A stretch of DNA of 64,000 nt from the NCBI GenBank assembly GCA_951217055.1, contig OX578279.1:31646173-31710172 (forward strand), given 5' to 3'. Positions 25,060-35,579 of this stretch are shown one piece after another; position 1 is the stretch's first letter; each line of letters starts with the position of its first letter. The notes below the pieces were generated by a model. The model was not told where the DNA came from. It saw only the letters and a program-made list of their open reading frames with translations, and ran no database searches. Source of the DNA: Gerris lacustris (taxonomy: Eukaryota > Arthropoda > Insecta > Hemiptera > Gerridae). The translations under genes were made by a program, and so were the position numbers.

Positions 25060-25062
<3 letters not shown>

Positions 25063-25155
<93 letters not shown>
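25063..25155. repeat. (TA)n microsatellite
   Basis: About 46 uninterrupted TA units inside the piggyBac element. Likely length-variable. Confidence 0.95.
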
Positions 25156-25158
<3 letters not shown>

Positions 25159-25237
25159 GCAGTTGCTTCTTGTTTGTATTATAACTACACAACGTAAGTA
25201 CGAGTATAATTACATGTATGGATTTTTTTGTGTATAG

Positions 25238-25830
25238 ATGGATAGACCGGGTACTTCAAAAGAAGTACGGTATACAGAGGAAGAATATATATATTTTTCG
25301 CATATGTCCTGAGCTCGAATAAGAGGACGAAGTAGACCTCGACTTGAGTGATTACGAGAACTTTGAGGGCTCCAGTAAGACTGATAGGTGAATATAATAC
25401 TTATATAAAAGGAGTAGATCGCCATGATCAAATGCTCTCCTATCACTCAGGACTCCACAAAACCCTCCGCTGGTACAAGAAACTAGGAATTCACGTCTTC
25501 CACATGATTTTAGTAAATTCTTGGTTCTTATACAACAAGTGCCTTGAAGCAAAACGGATGAGTCTTCATAATTACCAATTGGAAGTAATAAAAGCTTTGA
25601 TTCCAGAACCCTCAACAGAACCTTTGCCCAATATTCCAATTCCAAGGTTCCACTTTCACTTGCCATCGGCGATTTCGAAGGACGACGGGTCAAATAAAAT
25701 TAAAAGAATAAAATGCCACAATTGTGCAAAGAATAAAAAAAGAAAGGACACTATGTATCAGTGGGTAGATTGCTCTAATAAGCCTGGGTTATGTATAGAA
25801 TGTTTTCCGGCTTTTCACAAATATCTATAA
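25238..25830 (+). pseudogene. piggyBac transposase remnant, N- and C-terminal pieces only
   Basis: ATG at 25238 opens a short frame beginning MDRPGTSKE and stopping at 25310-25312. From 25323 an acidic segment (EDEVDLDLSDYENFEG) in another frame looks like the usual acidic N-terminus of these transposases. From about 25390 to 25830 a third frame gives the C-terminal part: GVDRHDQM (in the family this motif contains the third catalytic Asp), KTLRWYKKLGIHVF, then a Cys/His-rich end (CHNC...C...CIEC...H) as in the C-terminal zinc-binding domain. The intervening catalytic core with the other two Asp residues is missing, so the copy cannot encode an active enzyme. Confidence 0.88.
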
Positions 25831-26645
25831 AATAATTTTTTAATTTATATTTTGTTATCTTTATACGATTTCTTTTTAAAATAACTTTTTTGGAATATTT
25901 GTTAGATATATATTTTTTGTAGAATTCTTTTAGCGTCCTTGTTTATTGTATTTGTTATATAATTTTGTTAGTTATCTTTTTTTGTTTGTTTTTATTTTGT
26001 TTACTTACCGCGCTACCTCATATGTATATATATTTTTTTATAGTTTAGATATATTTTTGTAATACATTCTCTTTAGATGTATATATTTTTTTAGTATTAG
26101 CTACAAACTTAATTTCAAGTTTCTTTTAGCGTCCATTTTTATTGTATTGGTTACATAATTTTAAGTTAGTTATCGTTTTTCTTTTAATACTCAACGCTAT
26201 CTTATACATATTTCTTTTTTGTTATAGTGTGAGCTATAAAAAATGTATACATTCTTGTACATAAATATTTAGGGGAATAACGAATTGTTGGTTTTTTTAT
26301 GTTATAAAGTTACACATAAGAAACAAAGGTTTTTTTTAAATCCTCATGTCCTTGTAAATTTTTTAAGAGTATAATTATTAAAGTTATAATGGTTTTTTGA
26401 TTCTTCAAAGCTAAATAGATTTTTTTAAAAAAGAAAACATCTAAGAATTAAGATATTTAATCTGGTGCTTGTTAAAAAAAAGCAATGCCAAAAGGACGGC
26501 AGGACTCGATAACGCGTCCGTTTTTATTGTGAGTCAAGCTAAAGGCCGGGGAGGACGCGCCGGCGCGTCCAATCAGTACGGCCCATGCATATACCTCCGT
26601 CCTACTAATGAAACCAACGTTTTACCTCCGTCCTCAATGTGTTAA

Positions 26646-27464
26646 ATTTGTGGTTAAGCCATTAATATTCTTTGTCTTAAAAAAGAAAGAACATTTATCC
26701 CTTCTCGGGATCTTATAGGTAAGTGCAATATACAATTTTGTTGAATTAAATATTAGCTTTTATTTATTACACTTTTTTAAAATTTGGCCTCAAGAAATTG
26801 TAACTACCATGGTAGAAATAATTATTAGTCACAAGGATAGCCAGTGGAAAAATGTTGTGAAGTGATAATGTCATTATTATTAGTACCTAAACGAATTGGT
26901 AAGCTTTTCTAACAAATGTTCAAGAGCAGCTTATCAGAAGAGAAGCTTGTGTCTCCCAGATGCACTAAACATCTATTAGTTCTCATTCAGGTAACTTTTA
27001 TAATTTTTTATTAAGTGTGTCTGCTTAAGTTCCATTATGTGGATTAACTTTTTTTGGTATCGTACTTAGGCAAAAGTGAAGAAATGACTGTAGTTGGTTA
27101 GTTTTTATGGGCAGTAGATTATCACTAATAAATTGATTATAATAAAAATACTTCTTAGTTACCAGTATTAGACATTAGTGATTATTTACATAGTCCACCA
27201 TGATTGTGGTTTGTGGAACAGGTAAATAGAACTAAATGCATGAGGGGCTGCAGCCCCCTTTGAATATTTGCCACACAAAACTAATTGTGATAACTATGCT
27301 ATAAAGTAAACAAAAGTTGAGACTCCTTGTATCCCCTGCTCTTGTATATGTATAGTGAAACCTTGCCAGTCGTAATGAAATATTCAGATTAGCAGAAAAT
27401 TGTTTATTGCTTGATACTTTTATTTTAAAATATGAACAGTTAGCCTTTAATACTTAGGAATATG
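26646..27464. other. No gene seen
   Basis: AT-rich sequence between the piggyBac and Harbinger elements. No exon or element boundary is recognised. Confidence 0.5.
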
Positions 27465-27714
27465 TAAAGGCTTGTCCACACTATGCCGGCTGCCAGACTG
27501 ATGTGGAAGTGATCGTTAGGACGAGCTAACGCAAAACCATGCTGTGTGGCATGCCAACAGGAATCGCTTAAGTGTCAACAACAAAACAAGTGTGGATGTG
27601 CCAATGGCATGAACGCAGCTTCACTTGTAGACTGCCTATGAGTCCTTTGCATAAAGTATTAAAGGAAAAATATATATTACCGTAGTCAAGTCAGGTGTTT
27701 TTCTTTCAAGAAAC

Positions 27715-27951
27715 CTACCCCCCACCCCGGTGGCGGTGCCCCCACCTCCTACAAAAATTCATATGGGTGCCCATGGTCGCAAGGAATCCCAAAGTAACTG
27801 CAAAACTTAGAATAGCTTTTTTTCTAAATGACGTATCTTCCTTTTTGATTTTTGGTGCAATCAAATTCAGAAGAACTTCAAAATCATCCAGATCTATATT
27901 TGGGTCATTCTCAAATAAACTGTCACATTCGAAATCTGGAAAATGAACCAA
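27715..27951 (-). pseudogene. HARBI1-like transposase fragment
   Basis: The open frame has no ATG and reads DLDDFEVLLNLIAPKIKKED, then a Ser-Phe-Arg-Lys stretch and LSFAVTLGFLAT. This resembles the N-terminal region of PIF/Harbinger nucleases (a 'FxxLLxLxxPxIxKxDT' helix and then 'LTLRFLATG'). The reading then runs into low-complexity Gly/His/Arg codons and ends. The catalytic DDE part was not found. It is a degenerate transposase fragment inside its own TIRs. Confidence 0.7.
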
Positions 27952-28092
27952 ACGAAAAATTTAAGTTCATGAAAACTAGCTTTGGACCCCATATAAATGT
28001 TGTGAGTGTATATAAGAGTGCACAAGTGATATAGTTTGTGAGTTCAACAATTTTACGATTTTCTACGAATTTTCCAAATCCCAGGTTTGGTG

Positions 28093-28764
28093 TCACGCGA
28101 GTGACGGGCTGGTTTTATTATTAATATTGTTTTATTTTTTTAGGTCAATACTATGTAAGACTAGTTGTTGTTATGCAGAGTACCCTAAAGCATCAAAATA
28201 ATTAATGAAATTGACTTTTTGTGGGCAGTCTTAAGAAAGGTATTGTTAAAAATAATTTAACTAACAACATTAAGCCCATTTTACTCAGCATCCAATGCCC
28301 AATCTCTTTCACCTCTGATCTTGAAGTAAATGCTCTTCAGGGCTCAAACTCATGTTTAATTAAAAATCTTAAAGAAAAAACTAATTCTCAGACTTTTGAT
28401 CACGCGATTTACATTATCTTTTGTATTATTAGTATAATTTTTTTTTTTTTTTTTATACGAGATATTTTTTTAATTTGAGAAAAAAGAAGTAGGGAAAATA
28501 ATAGTGATAGAACTAGTTTAAACAAATATTAGCTTTATTTAGTATATTTTATCCACAATTTATAAAATTTTATACATATTTAACGTATCACTTAGGACAT
28601 ATTAAAAAACCATAGAAACATTAGATAATGAAATCATAAGTTTTTTAATGATAGGTTGGAACTACCCACAAGCATAGACAGCGGTGTTTTTACTCTTTAT
28701 TTGTTATTTTTTACTAGGGATAGTCACTAGTTAATAGGCTCAATGCAAATCGTCACTCGCGTGA
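28093..28764. repeat. Inverted TCACTCGCGTGA motifs bounding about 670 bp
   Basis: TCACGCGAGTGACG at 28093-28106 is the exact inverse of CGTCACTCGCGTGA at 28751-28764. More copies of the core follow: TCACTCGTGA at 28769, TCACTCGCGTGA at 28928-28939, TCACTCCCGTGA at 29119-29130. The pair may be the ends of a small nested element, or the motifs may be protein-binding sites in the Harbinger interior. No TSD was found. Confidence 0.45.
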
Positions 28765-29269
28765 ACTGTCACTCGTGAGACATTTCAATAGAAAAAAAAA
28801 AAAATATTGAGAACATAAGTGAACTTAGAAAAAAACAGACAACTGTATGTTTACTAGCCATGCAAAAGCTATATGAAACTGAGTTCGAAAATGTCATTTT
28901 ATTTTTTTTTATGTGTTAAATTACACGTCACTCGCGTGATCTACAATTAAAATACGCACCATAGTGATGAGGAATAGCCTACCATAAAAAAGAAGTACTT
29001 GCGTCACCGGGCTCGGAGGATGCTGATGGCTTCTCACATGTATATGAGAGCTGTTCCCTTTCTCCCCACCCCGCTAACAACAAAAGACCCTTTCTCGCGT
29101 CACCTTCCGTCCAAATCTTCACTCCCGTGACTCTTATTCTGGAAAGTTCCGGACACACACTTAATCTCCATTAATGAAAAATCGATGTGTCTAAAAAAAT
29201 ATTTGCACCTTACTACGTCATCTACATAACTAATATGAAAGTTAGGTCCCTGCCCAAATTTTTTAAGTT

Positions 29270-29442
29270 TGTTGTGTTGTCATGGATAACCTGTCATACA
29301 ATAATATTAGTTGAGTTGTTTATTATCTCTCTATGTCTATGTTTTATAATGTTCTATCAATACAAATGATTTAATCTGTGTTCTCTTAATTAATAGCTAT
29401 TCTTGTAGACGTATTCTTAAAGTATTACGGGCGAACATAACA
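29270..29442 (+). repeat. 5' LTR of the gypsy element, 173 bp
   Basis: Starts TGTTGTGTTGTC directly after the AAGTT target copy and ends GAACATAACA. Its last 95 bases (29348-29442) are repeated at 33081-33175, apparently without a difference. The LTR is short for gypsy, but both ends are fixed by the TSD. Confidence 0.85.
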
Positions 29443-29460
29443 TGGTGGCAGCGGTGGGAT
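29443..29460 (+). promoter_or_regulatory. Putative primer-binding site
   Basis: TGGTGGCAGCGGTGGGAT begins immediately after the terminal CA of the LTR, where reverse transcription is primed from a host tRNA. I do not name the tRNA. Confidence 0.6.
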
Positions 29461-29563
29461 CGTAGAAGCGTGAGTAAAGATTATTGTCAAAATTTTATTT
29501 GAAGTTTAATTTTCCCGAATTTAAAAATTGTTTGTTTACGTTTTCGACATTATTGAAAAAAAC

Positions 29564-30151
29564 ATGTCAAAGGAAAAAGAAACTCCGAAAATATGTTGTG
29601 ACGCGAGTGTAAGTACTATTAAGGACGGTACGTCCACATCGTTTTCGTTTCCGAATGTAGTGCCGCCGGGGCCGTTTTCTTTTATAAGTGAAGAATGGCC
29701 GTTGTGGAGCAAAAAGTTCGAAAGATACAGGGTTTGCTCGGGGCTTTCGGAACAAACTGACGAACGCCAAGTAAATACGTTTTTATATGTTATGGGCGAC
29801 AAAGTAGATGATGTTTTATCCTCAATAAAACCCACCAGCGCAGAAATAAATAGTTACGCTGCTCTTGTAAAGCGATTCGAAGAACATTATGTTAGAAAAA
29901 AGAATGTTATTTACGAGAGGGCTAAGTTCAATCGTCGTGTCCAGGAACCGGACGAGGACGTGGAGCCGTTCATTCAGGACCTAAATAAACTGGCTGATAC
30001 ATGCGCGTTCGGTGAATTACGTGACGAGTTAGTTCGAGATCGGATTGTAGTCGGTATTCGGGACGGAAGGTTATCCGAAGTGCTGCAGATGGACGCGGAG
30101 CTAACGCTAGAAACAGCGGTACGTCGGGTTAAGCAGGCTGAAGATGTCTGA
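29564..30151 (+). pseudogene. gag: gypsy Gag, capsid portion, ending at an in-frame TGA
   Basis: 195 codons from the first true ATG (MSKEKETPK). The middle (about residues 40-190) has a retrotransposon Gag/capsid look: 'WPLWSKKFERYR', 'ALVKRFEEHY' and 'FIQDLNKLADTC'. The frame ends in TGA at 30149-30151, but the same frame continues at once into the nucleocapsid and protease. One in-frame stop therefore separates parts of what is normally one Gag-Pro reading frame. It may be a mutation or, less likely, a readthrough stop. Confidence 0.85.
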
Positions 30152-30967
30152 AAGCAGCAGTCGGTGGTCCGTGGAGAGTTAACGCCGAAAATCGAGGTCG
30201 AACGAGTTACGAGTCGTAGCCGAGGCGAGTCATCTACTGGAGGGTCGCGTCAACGGAATTTGTCGAGACGGTCTAAACAAATTGAAACTTGTAAGGCTTG
30301 CGGTAGGGTGCATGAACCAAAAAGGTGTCCTGCCTGGAATAGCACGTGCCGTAAGTGCAAGAAACGTAGACATTGGGCTAAGTTCTGTCCTAATGTGAGT
30401 TCTCAGGTGAATGCTGCAAGTCAAGGAGAAGACCAGGACAGCGAGGACAGTTACTACCTAGGAGCGGTAGGGGCAAAAGGCAATGAACCCTGGAGAGCCA
30501 AGATTGGTTTAGAGGGGCGGAGCGCCGTATTTAAGCTAGACACCGGAGCGGACGTCACGGTCATTGGCATGGATCTATATCGGAAGATCGGAGCGCCCGC
30601 GTTGCGGCCCTCAGATAAATCACTAGTCGGACCGACGGGAATGAAAAATGAGGTAAAAGGTCTGTTTACTACTAACTTACGATGGAAGGAATCCAACTCA
30701 GTGTCCCGGGTGTACGTGGTGGTAGAACCACAGGAACCACTCCTTGGAAGAGGGGAAATTAGTTCATTAGGAATGTTAGCCTGGATTAATAGTTTGAAGA
30801 GAACACCTCCGGAAATAGAGAAAAAGAGGATTTTTGATGGCTTAGGTAGACTGAAGGGCAAGTATAAGATAGAGCTCGAGTCTGAGTTCAAGCCTTTTCG
30901 ATTAAGACCCCCCGACGGGTGGCGTATCCTCTTCTTGAGAAAACTAAAGAAGAATTGCTACGGTTAG
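30152..30967 (+). pseudogene. gypsy nucleocapsid and aspartic protease
   Basis: Continues the gag frame after the TGA. It has two zinc knuckles, CKACGRVHEPKRC (slightly irregular) and CRKCKKRRHWAKFC (CX2CX4HX4C), then a protease with the active-site triad in KLDTGADVTVIG. The frame runs into the start of the RT region (KPFRLRPP) and is then lost near the C6 run at 30908-30913. True coding in this frame ends at about 30913, and the remaining residues to 30967 are out of frame. Confidence 0.85.
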
Positions 30968-33080
30968 AAAGAGAGGGTGTAATCACACGAGTAAATGAGC
31001 CTACCGAATGGTGTGCGGGTTTAGTAGTCGTTCCGAAACCTGGAGGAGCGATCCGGATTTGTGTGGATTACACGGAGCTCAACAAAGCGGTGAAACGAGA
31101 GCGCCATATATTGCCCTCGGTTGATGAGTGTGTAGCAAGGATAGGGGATGCAAAAATATTTTCAAAGTTAGACGCTAGAACAGGTTATTTTCAAGTTAGC
31201 TTAGACAAGAGTTCTCGTAAGATAACAGCCTTTTTGACGCCGTTCGGAAGATTTATGTTTAACCGATTACCAATGGGAATTACGAGTGCAAGCGAGCATT
31301 TCCAGCGCCGCGTGTCGGAAACCTTGGAGGGCGTAGAAGGCGCGGTAAATCTGATGGATGACGTTCTAGTGTTTGGGAAGGATCAGGAAGAACATGATCG
31401 AAGGTTAGCTATAGTTTTAGATCGGCTATTGGAAGCTGGTATTACGCTGAACGAAAAGAAGTGTTCATTCCGGAAATCTGAAGTTAAATTCCTTGGATAC
31501 GTAGTGAGTTGTGATGGGCTGTCTGTGGATCATAGTAAGGTGAAGGCTATTGTGGCGATGCCGAGACCGGAAAATGGGAAACAGCTGCGGAGTTTCCTAG
31601 GTATGGTTACGTATCACCTTAGATTTTTATCTCATTTAACAGATATGACAGCACCGTTACGGGATCTTCTTCGAGACGACGATTCGCTTAGTGGCTGGAC
31701 GGACAGTCATGATCGTGCGTTTCAGGAAATCAAGGAAAATTTGTCTAAACCACCGGTACTTGCCCTGTACGATCCAAAAAAGGAGTCTAGAGTGTCAGCT
31801 GATGCATCTTCGTACGGTTTGGGGGCGGTATTGGAACAATGCCAAGGTGGTGGAAAATGGAGGCCCGTTCATTTTATTTCCAGATCTCTAAATGATACGG
31901 AGAGAAGGTACGCACAAATCGAGAAGGAAGCTCTTGCGTCTACCTGGGCTTGCGAAAGATTCTCAGGTTATCTTATAGGGTTACCAAAATTTCTTTTACA
32001 AACGGACCATAAGCCGTTAGTAGCCCTGTTAGGTTCCAAACCGATAAGTGACCTTTCTCCGAGACTGCAACGGTTTAGAATGCGGTTGTTGGCATTCAAT
32101 TATAATGTTGTGCACGTTCCAGGTAAAACTTTGTATACTCCAGACGCGTTGTCTCGATCGCCGATCAAGGAAACTCTGGCAGAAAGTCCTGCAAAAGAAG
32201 AATTTCTGGTGTTATCCTTGAGGCAGTCCTTGCCTGTGAGTGACCAAAGGTTGCAAGAGGTGGAGGCTGCGCAGCGAGCCGATCCTATATCCCGGAAATT
32301 GTTTGAATTCATAAAAAAGGGATGGCCGAGAAAGGAAGAAATACCATTAGGCTTGAAACAATTCTACGCGTGTCGCGGTGATCTTGTGATAACCGGAGGG
32401 TTGATCACAAAGGGTAGAAGAATTTTTATTCCTACCAGTTTAAGGAAAGATATACTGGACAGACTACATGGGGGTCATCTAGGCATAGTTAAATGCCGAG
32501 CCAGAGCCCGAGAGTCGGTGTGGTGGCCCGGGATATCCATGCAGTTACAACAGTTGGTGGAAAATTGTAAATCTTGCATTGAGAAGAGGAACACTCCAGT
32601 GGAACCTCTGAAACCGACGGAGTTGCCGGAAGGACCATGGATGTTGGTAGGCGTTGATTTAGCTACTATTCTCGGTAAAGAATATCTGATAACAGTCGAT
32701 TACTTTTCACGGTATCCGGAAGTATTTGCGTTGACATCGACAAGTAGTAGCCAAGTCATAAGTCGATTGCAAAGTCTATTTGGGCGCTTGGGAGTGCCTA
32801 AGATAGTTCGGTCCGACAATGGACCACAGTTCCATTCCGTCGAGTTCGAGATGTTTGCAAGATCCTACGGGTTTAAACACATTACAAGCAGTCCGAGGTT
32901 TCCCCAGAGTAATGGTCAAGCTGAAGCAGCGGTGAAGGTTGTTAAGAACATCCTATCCAAAGGCGGTGACCCACATCTAGGTCTCCTTGCCTATCGTTCT
33001 GCGCCAACAGAGGGACGACCTAGTCCAGCGGAGCTTTTGATGGGACGGAAACTAAGGACTACGGTTCCTACTCTACCTCG
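30919..33080 (+). pseudogene. pol: gypsy Pol: reverse transcriptase, RNase H, integrase
   Basis: The frame differs from the protease frame and has no ATG of its own; it would need the upstream frame. RT at about residues 35-200 includes VPKPGGAIRICVDY, FNRLPMGITSA and the catalytic LMDD in VNLMDDVLVFG (Y/F is more usual before the DD pair). RNase H about 265-385 (SADASSYGLGAVLEQ; LLQTDHKPLVALL). Integrase has HHCC zinc ligands about 516-550 and a core with Asp in GVDLA, Asp in SDNGPQF and Glu in NGQAEAA; the last two fit D-X35-E. The chain stops after MGRKLRTTVP because of the deletion at 33080, so the C-terminal integrase region is lost. Confidence 0.92.
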
Positions 33081-33175
33081 AATGTTCTATCAATACAAAT
33101 GATTTAATCTGTGTTCTCTTAATTAATAGCTATTCTTGTAGACGTATTCTTAAAGTATTACGGGCGAACATAACA
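33081..33175 (+). repeat. 3' LTR remnant of the gypsy element, last 95 bp
   Basis: Matches 29348-29442 base for base by eye and ends at the AAGTT target copy. The first 78 bases of the LTR, the polypurine tract and the end of pol are missing. Since those parts are needed for transposition, the deletion should be later than insertion. Confidence 0.88.
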
Positions 33176-33735
33176 AAGTTCATAACAAATAGTTATGATT
33201 ATATATAGTTTTTAACAAAAATCGTCGCTGCAAATTTTCGAAATTGTCTCCGGACAGCTACTTTTGTTAATTTTTCAAAGAAAAATAATTTTTATTTTTA
33301 ATCATTTTTTAACATTTGATAGCTCAAAATGTACACTGCTTTGAGACGAACTCAATGATCCTTGGTAGGTTGAGATAGGATAAAAACTCTATTCTGTAGA
33401 GCTTCCGGTAACCTCCGGACAGCAAAGTGACAGTTTATTTGAGAATAACCCATTTAAGATTCAATTCGCCGATATTGTCTAATATTAAATCCTTCATTAA
33501 TCTGATTGCTCCATAACCTGCTCTACTTTAAAGGCTTGGACGTACCAAAAATCAACGTTTCCTCCGTTTGCGTAGTTTTTCTTCACTGTTAATTATTATG
33601 ACAACAGCACATGAGTGATTAGATCTTCCTCGGTAAAATTTTTAGAAGCGACTGAATGCCTACTCCAATGTGGACAGAGGTACATCCATTAGCTTTGCTA
33701 CTGGCATACAGCAGTATAGTGTGGACGAGCCTTAA

Positions 33736-34130
33736 CAAAATACTAAGGATCTATTAAATACTTAAAAATAAAACACAAATTTCCACAGTATCCTAACATT
33801 ATAGATATAAAGAAAAACTCCTCTTAACGTACACTTTAAAACAATAATTCTCTAACATCTTTTTTCATTTCCCTTGAGTTTAAGTAGAAAAAATTCTTCT
33901 AAATTGGTGACACTCACAAATGGATGTAGTCTCCTTAATTTAAATAACTCTCTTTTAAAAGTCTCCCTCATTGGTATCATCCAAGCTTTGGAAGTAGGAG
34001 ATCCGGGTTCGATTACAGACCTTGCAAGGGGCCTTATGCTAGTTTTAGCTTTCTTTAACATTGAGACATAAATGGGTAGCTACTTAAGTTAAGTGACCAT
34101 ATTGCACCAGTGGGAACCCCCGGTTGGGAA
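33736..34130. other. No gene seen
   Basis: Unremarkable AT-rich sequence. GGGTTCGATTAC near 34005-34016 resembles a Pol III B box, but I found no matching A box. Confidence 0.4.
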
Positions 34131-34310
34131 TGTGAAATATATAGTTAGTTTAGCTGACAGAGCCACATGATGCACTGCATCATCCTTCACATATACATAG
34201 TTGTATAAGAATTTAGTGTCGGTTCTATTCTTATTTGTTTTATGTAAAGTTTAGTTCCCCTTGTGGGATATGCAGTCTTATTGTTCCTTCATTGGTGACC
34301 CTGAACTACG
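34131..34310 (+). repeat. Possible solo LTR plus primer-binding region
   Basis: TGTGAAATATATAG at 34131 to TTGTTCCTTCA ending at 34291, followed by TTGGTGACCCTGAAC, looks like an LTR end followed by a retrotransposon primer-binding region (TGGTGACCC is common in insect elements). There is no coding region and no second LTR, so this is tentative. Confidence 0.35.
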
Positions 34311-34746
34311 GACATCTTGCCTACAGTTAAGGAAACTTTATTTACATTTTACTTTACATAATTAGTGGTAACTAGGACTAGATAACATCACTTCGTCAAA
34401 AAAGAAGAAAATAATTTACAATTTAAAATAACTATTTACAACAATTAAAAGAAATATCATCAGTAAAGTAGTGCTTTATCTACTAAGTAATTTTTTATTT
34501 TATTTTTAAATTCGTTCAAAGGAAGGTTGAGAGTTTCAATGTCAACTTTGTTTACCAATATTATAGCTTGGCAATTTGCTGATTTACTAGTTTTCGTGAG
34601 ACAATGTGTGGGTGGAGTGATAATACTAGAAGCTGATCTGGTGGCATAGATGTCTTGTTTCTGAAAAGATCCTGGAAGTGAGGTTTAAAATATGTAACAT
34701 AAATATTGAAGGCAACATTAGTATTTCTAAGTCCTCAAAGAGTTGA

Positions 34747-34799
34747 CTACATGGTTTGTTCCATTTACTTCCTAAGAGTAAATGGAACAAACCATGTAG
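34747..34799. repeat. Perfect 23-bp hairpin
   Basis: Two 23-base arms (beginning CTACATGGTTTGTTCC and its exact complement) with a 7-base loop. A further related copy of the right arm follows at about 34806-34832 in direct orientation. Confidence 0.85.
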
Positions 34800-34832
34800 A
34801 CCTGGGAGTAAACGAAACAAACCATGTAGTCC

Positions 34833-35579
34833 TGAGACCTTTGACCTGTAGTCAGAAGAGTAGTCGAGTACTTCAGATAAACGCCTGACATTTTTCAGGT
34901 CTCAATTAAACTTCTCCTCTCTGGAAAGCAGACCCGAAGATGTGGTTCATAAGCATTAAAGGCCCAATTTGCTTTAGCCAAAATAACAGAGGACACTTAC
35001 AGAGGATACATTGTGATACTTACATAGGATACATGTGAGGATACTTACTTCGATGGCAATATAATCTCAAGGATCAGGGATGTACTCCTCACTATGGTGG
35101 TAAGTAACACTTTTACACATATTTAAAGTAAGCCTTAATTAAGCGCGACCTTAATTGACTCTAGTACTTGGATGTTTAAATCTTATAATTATTCTTTTTT
35201 GGTATGACAAAAGCCTTTCTGCTGAAAGTAAGCTAAAAATAATTTGTGACAGACGTCCATTATCAAGATAATGTGCTTCATATTGTAGAGCTGAAGCAAA
35301 TCAAAATAAAGTCTTTTTGATAGCAGCAGCTAAGAAATTTAATAAGGGAAAACTATTCAGTAGCTCCTACATCTAATGAGAGGCAACCTAGTAATGCTCA
35401 ACTTTTAGCAATTTTAACAAATGCTTGGTTTTAAAATTAATTTTATAATAAATGTAAATACATTCGACTCTGATAATTTGAAACATAAGGTACCACCAAA
35501 ATAATATCGAATAATAAGTTGGAATTATCTTGAATGACAATAATTCCAACTCTGTTAATCCAGGGACAGATTAATGACT
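34833..35579. other. No gene seen
   Basis: AT-rich sequence without recognisable exons or element ends. Confidence 0.45.

Larger units (their letters stand above)
24529..26645 (+). mobile_element. Internally deleted piggyBac-like element flanked by TTAA
   Basis: TTAA lies at 24529-24532 and 26642-26645. Just inside are CACGTTGAGGACGG (24533-24546) and CCGTCCTCAATGTG (26628-26641), inverted with 13 of 14 matches. Two copies of an 18-bp near-palindrome of type GGACGCGCCAGCGCGTCC lie at each end (24549-24566, 24592-24609, 26502-26519, 26553-26570). Inside are a TA microsatellite and remains of a piggyBac transposase. TTAA targeting plus a transposase with a C-terminal zinc region identifies the superfamily. 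Confidence 0.88.
29270..33175 (+). mobile_element. Ty3/gypsy LTR retrotransposon, defective, with 5-bp TSD
   Basis: AAGTT at 29265-29269 and 33176-33180 flanks an element with TG...CA ends. The order is 5' LTR, primer-binding region, gag, nucleocapsid, protease, RT, RNase H, integrase, 3' LTR remnant, with the protease-RT-RH-IN order diagnostic of Ty3/gypsy. Damage: an in-frame TGA at 30149-30151, a frame change near a C6 run at 30908-30913, and a deletion joining the integrase region to the middle of the 3' LTR at 33080/33081. No env-like gene remains. It is inserted in the Harbinger element. Confidence 0.95.
27468..33732 (-). mobile_element. PIF/Harbinger element split by a retrotransposon
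   Basis: AGGCTTGTCCACACTAT at 27468 is matched in inverted orientation by ATAGTGTGGACGAGCCT ending at 33732 (one mismatch). TAA flanks both ends (27465-27467 and 33733-33735), the 3-bp duplication typical of PIF/Harbinger. A minus-strand transposase fragment of that family lies inside. 29265-33180 is a later gypsy insertion, so the pre-insertion element was about 2.35 kb. The shared TIR, TSD and protein family make this call solid although the copy is decayed. Confidence 0.85.

Noticed and set aside
28091..29442. A 1.35-kb 5' LTR starting at TGTCACGCGAGTGACG
   Set aside because: The AAGTT target duplication and TG...CA ends place the LTR at 29270-29442, and the 28091 start has no matching duplication.
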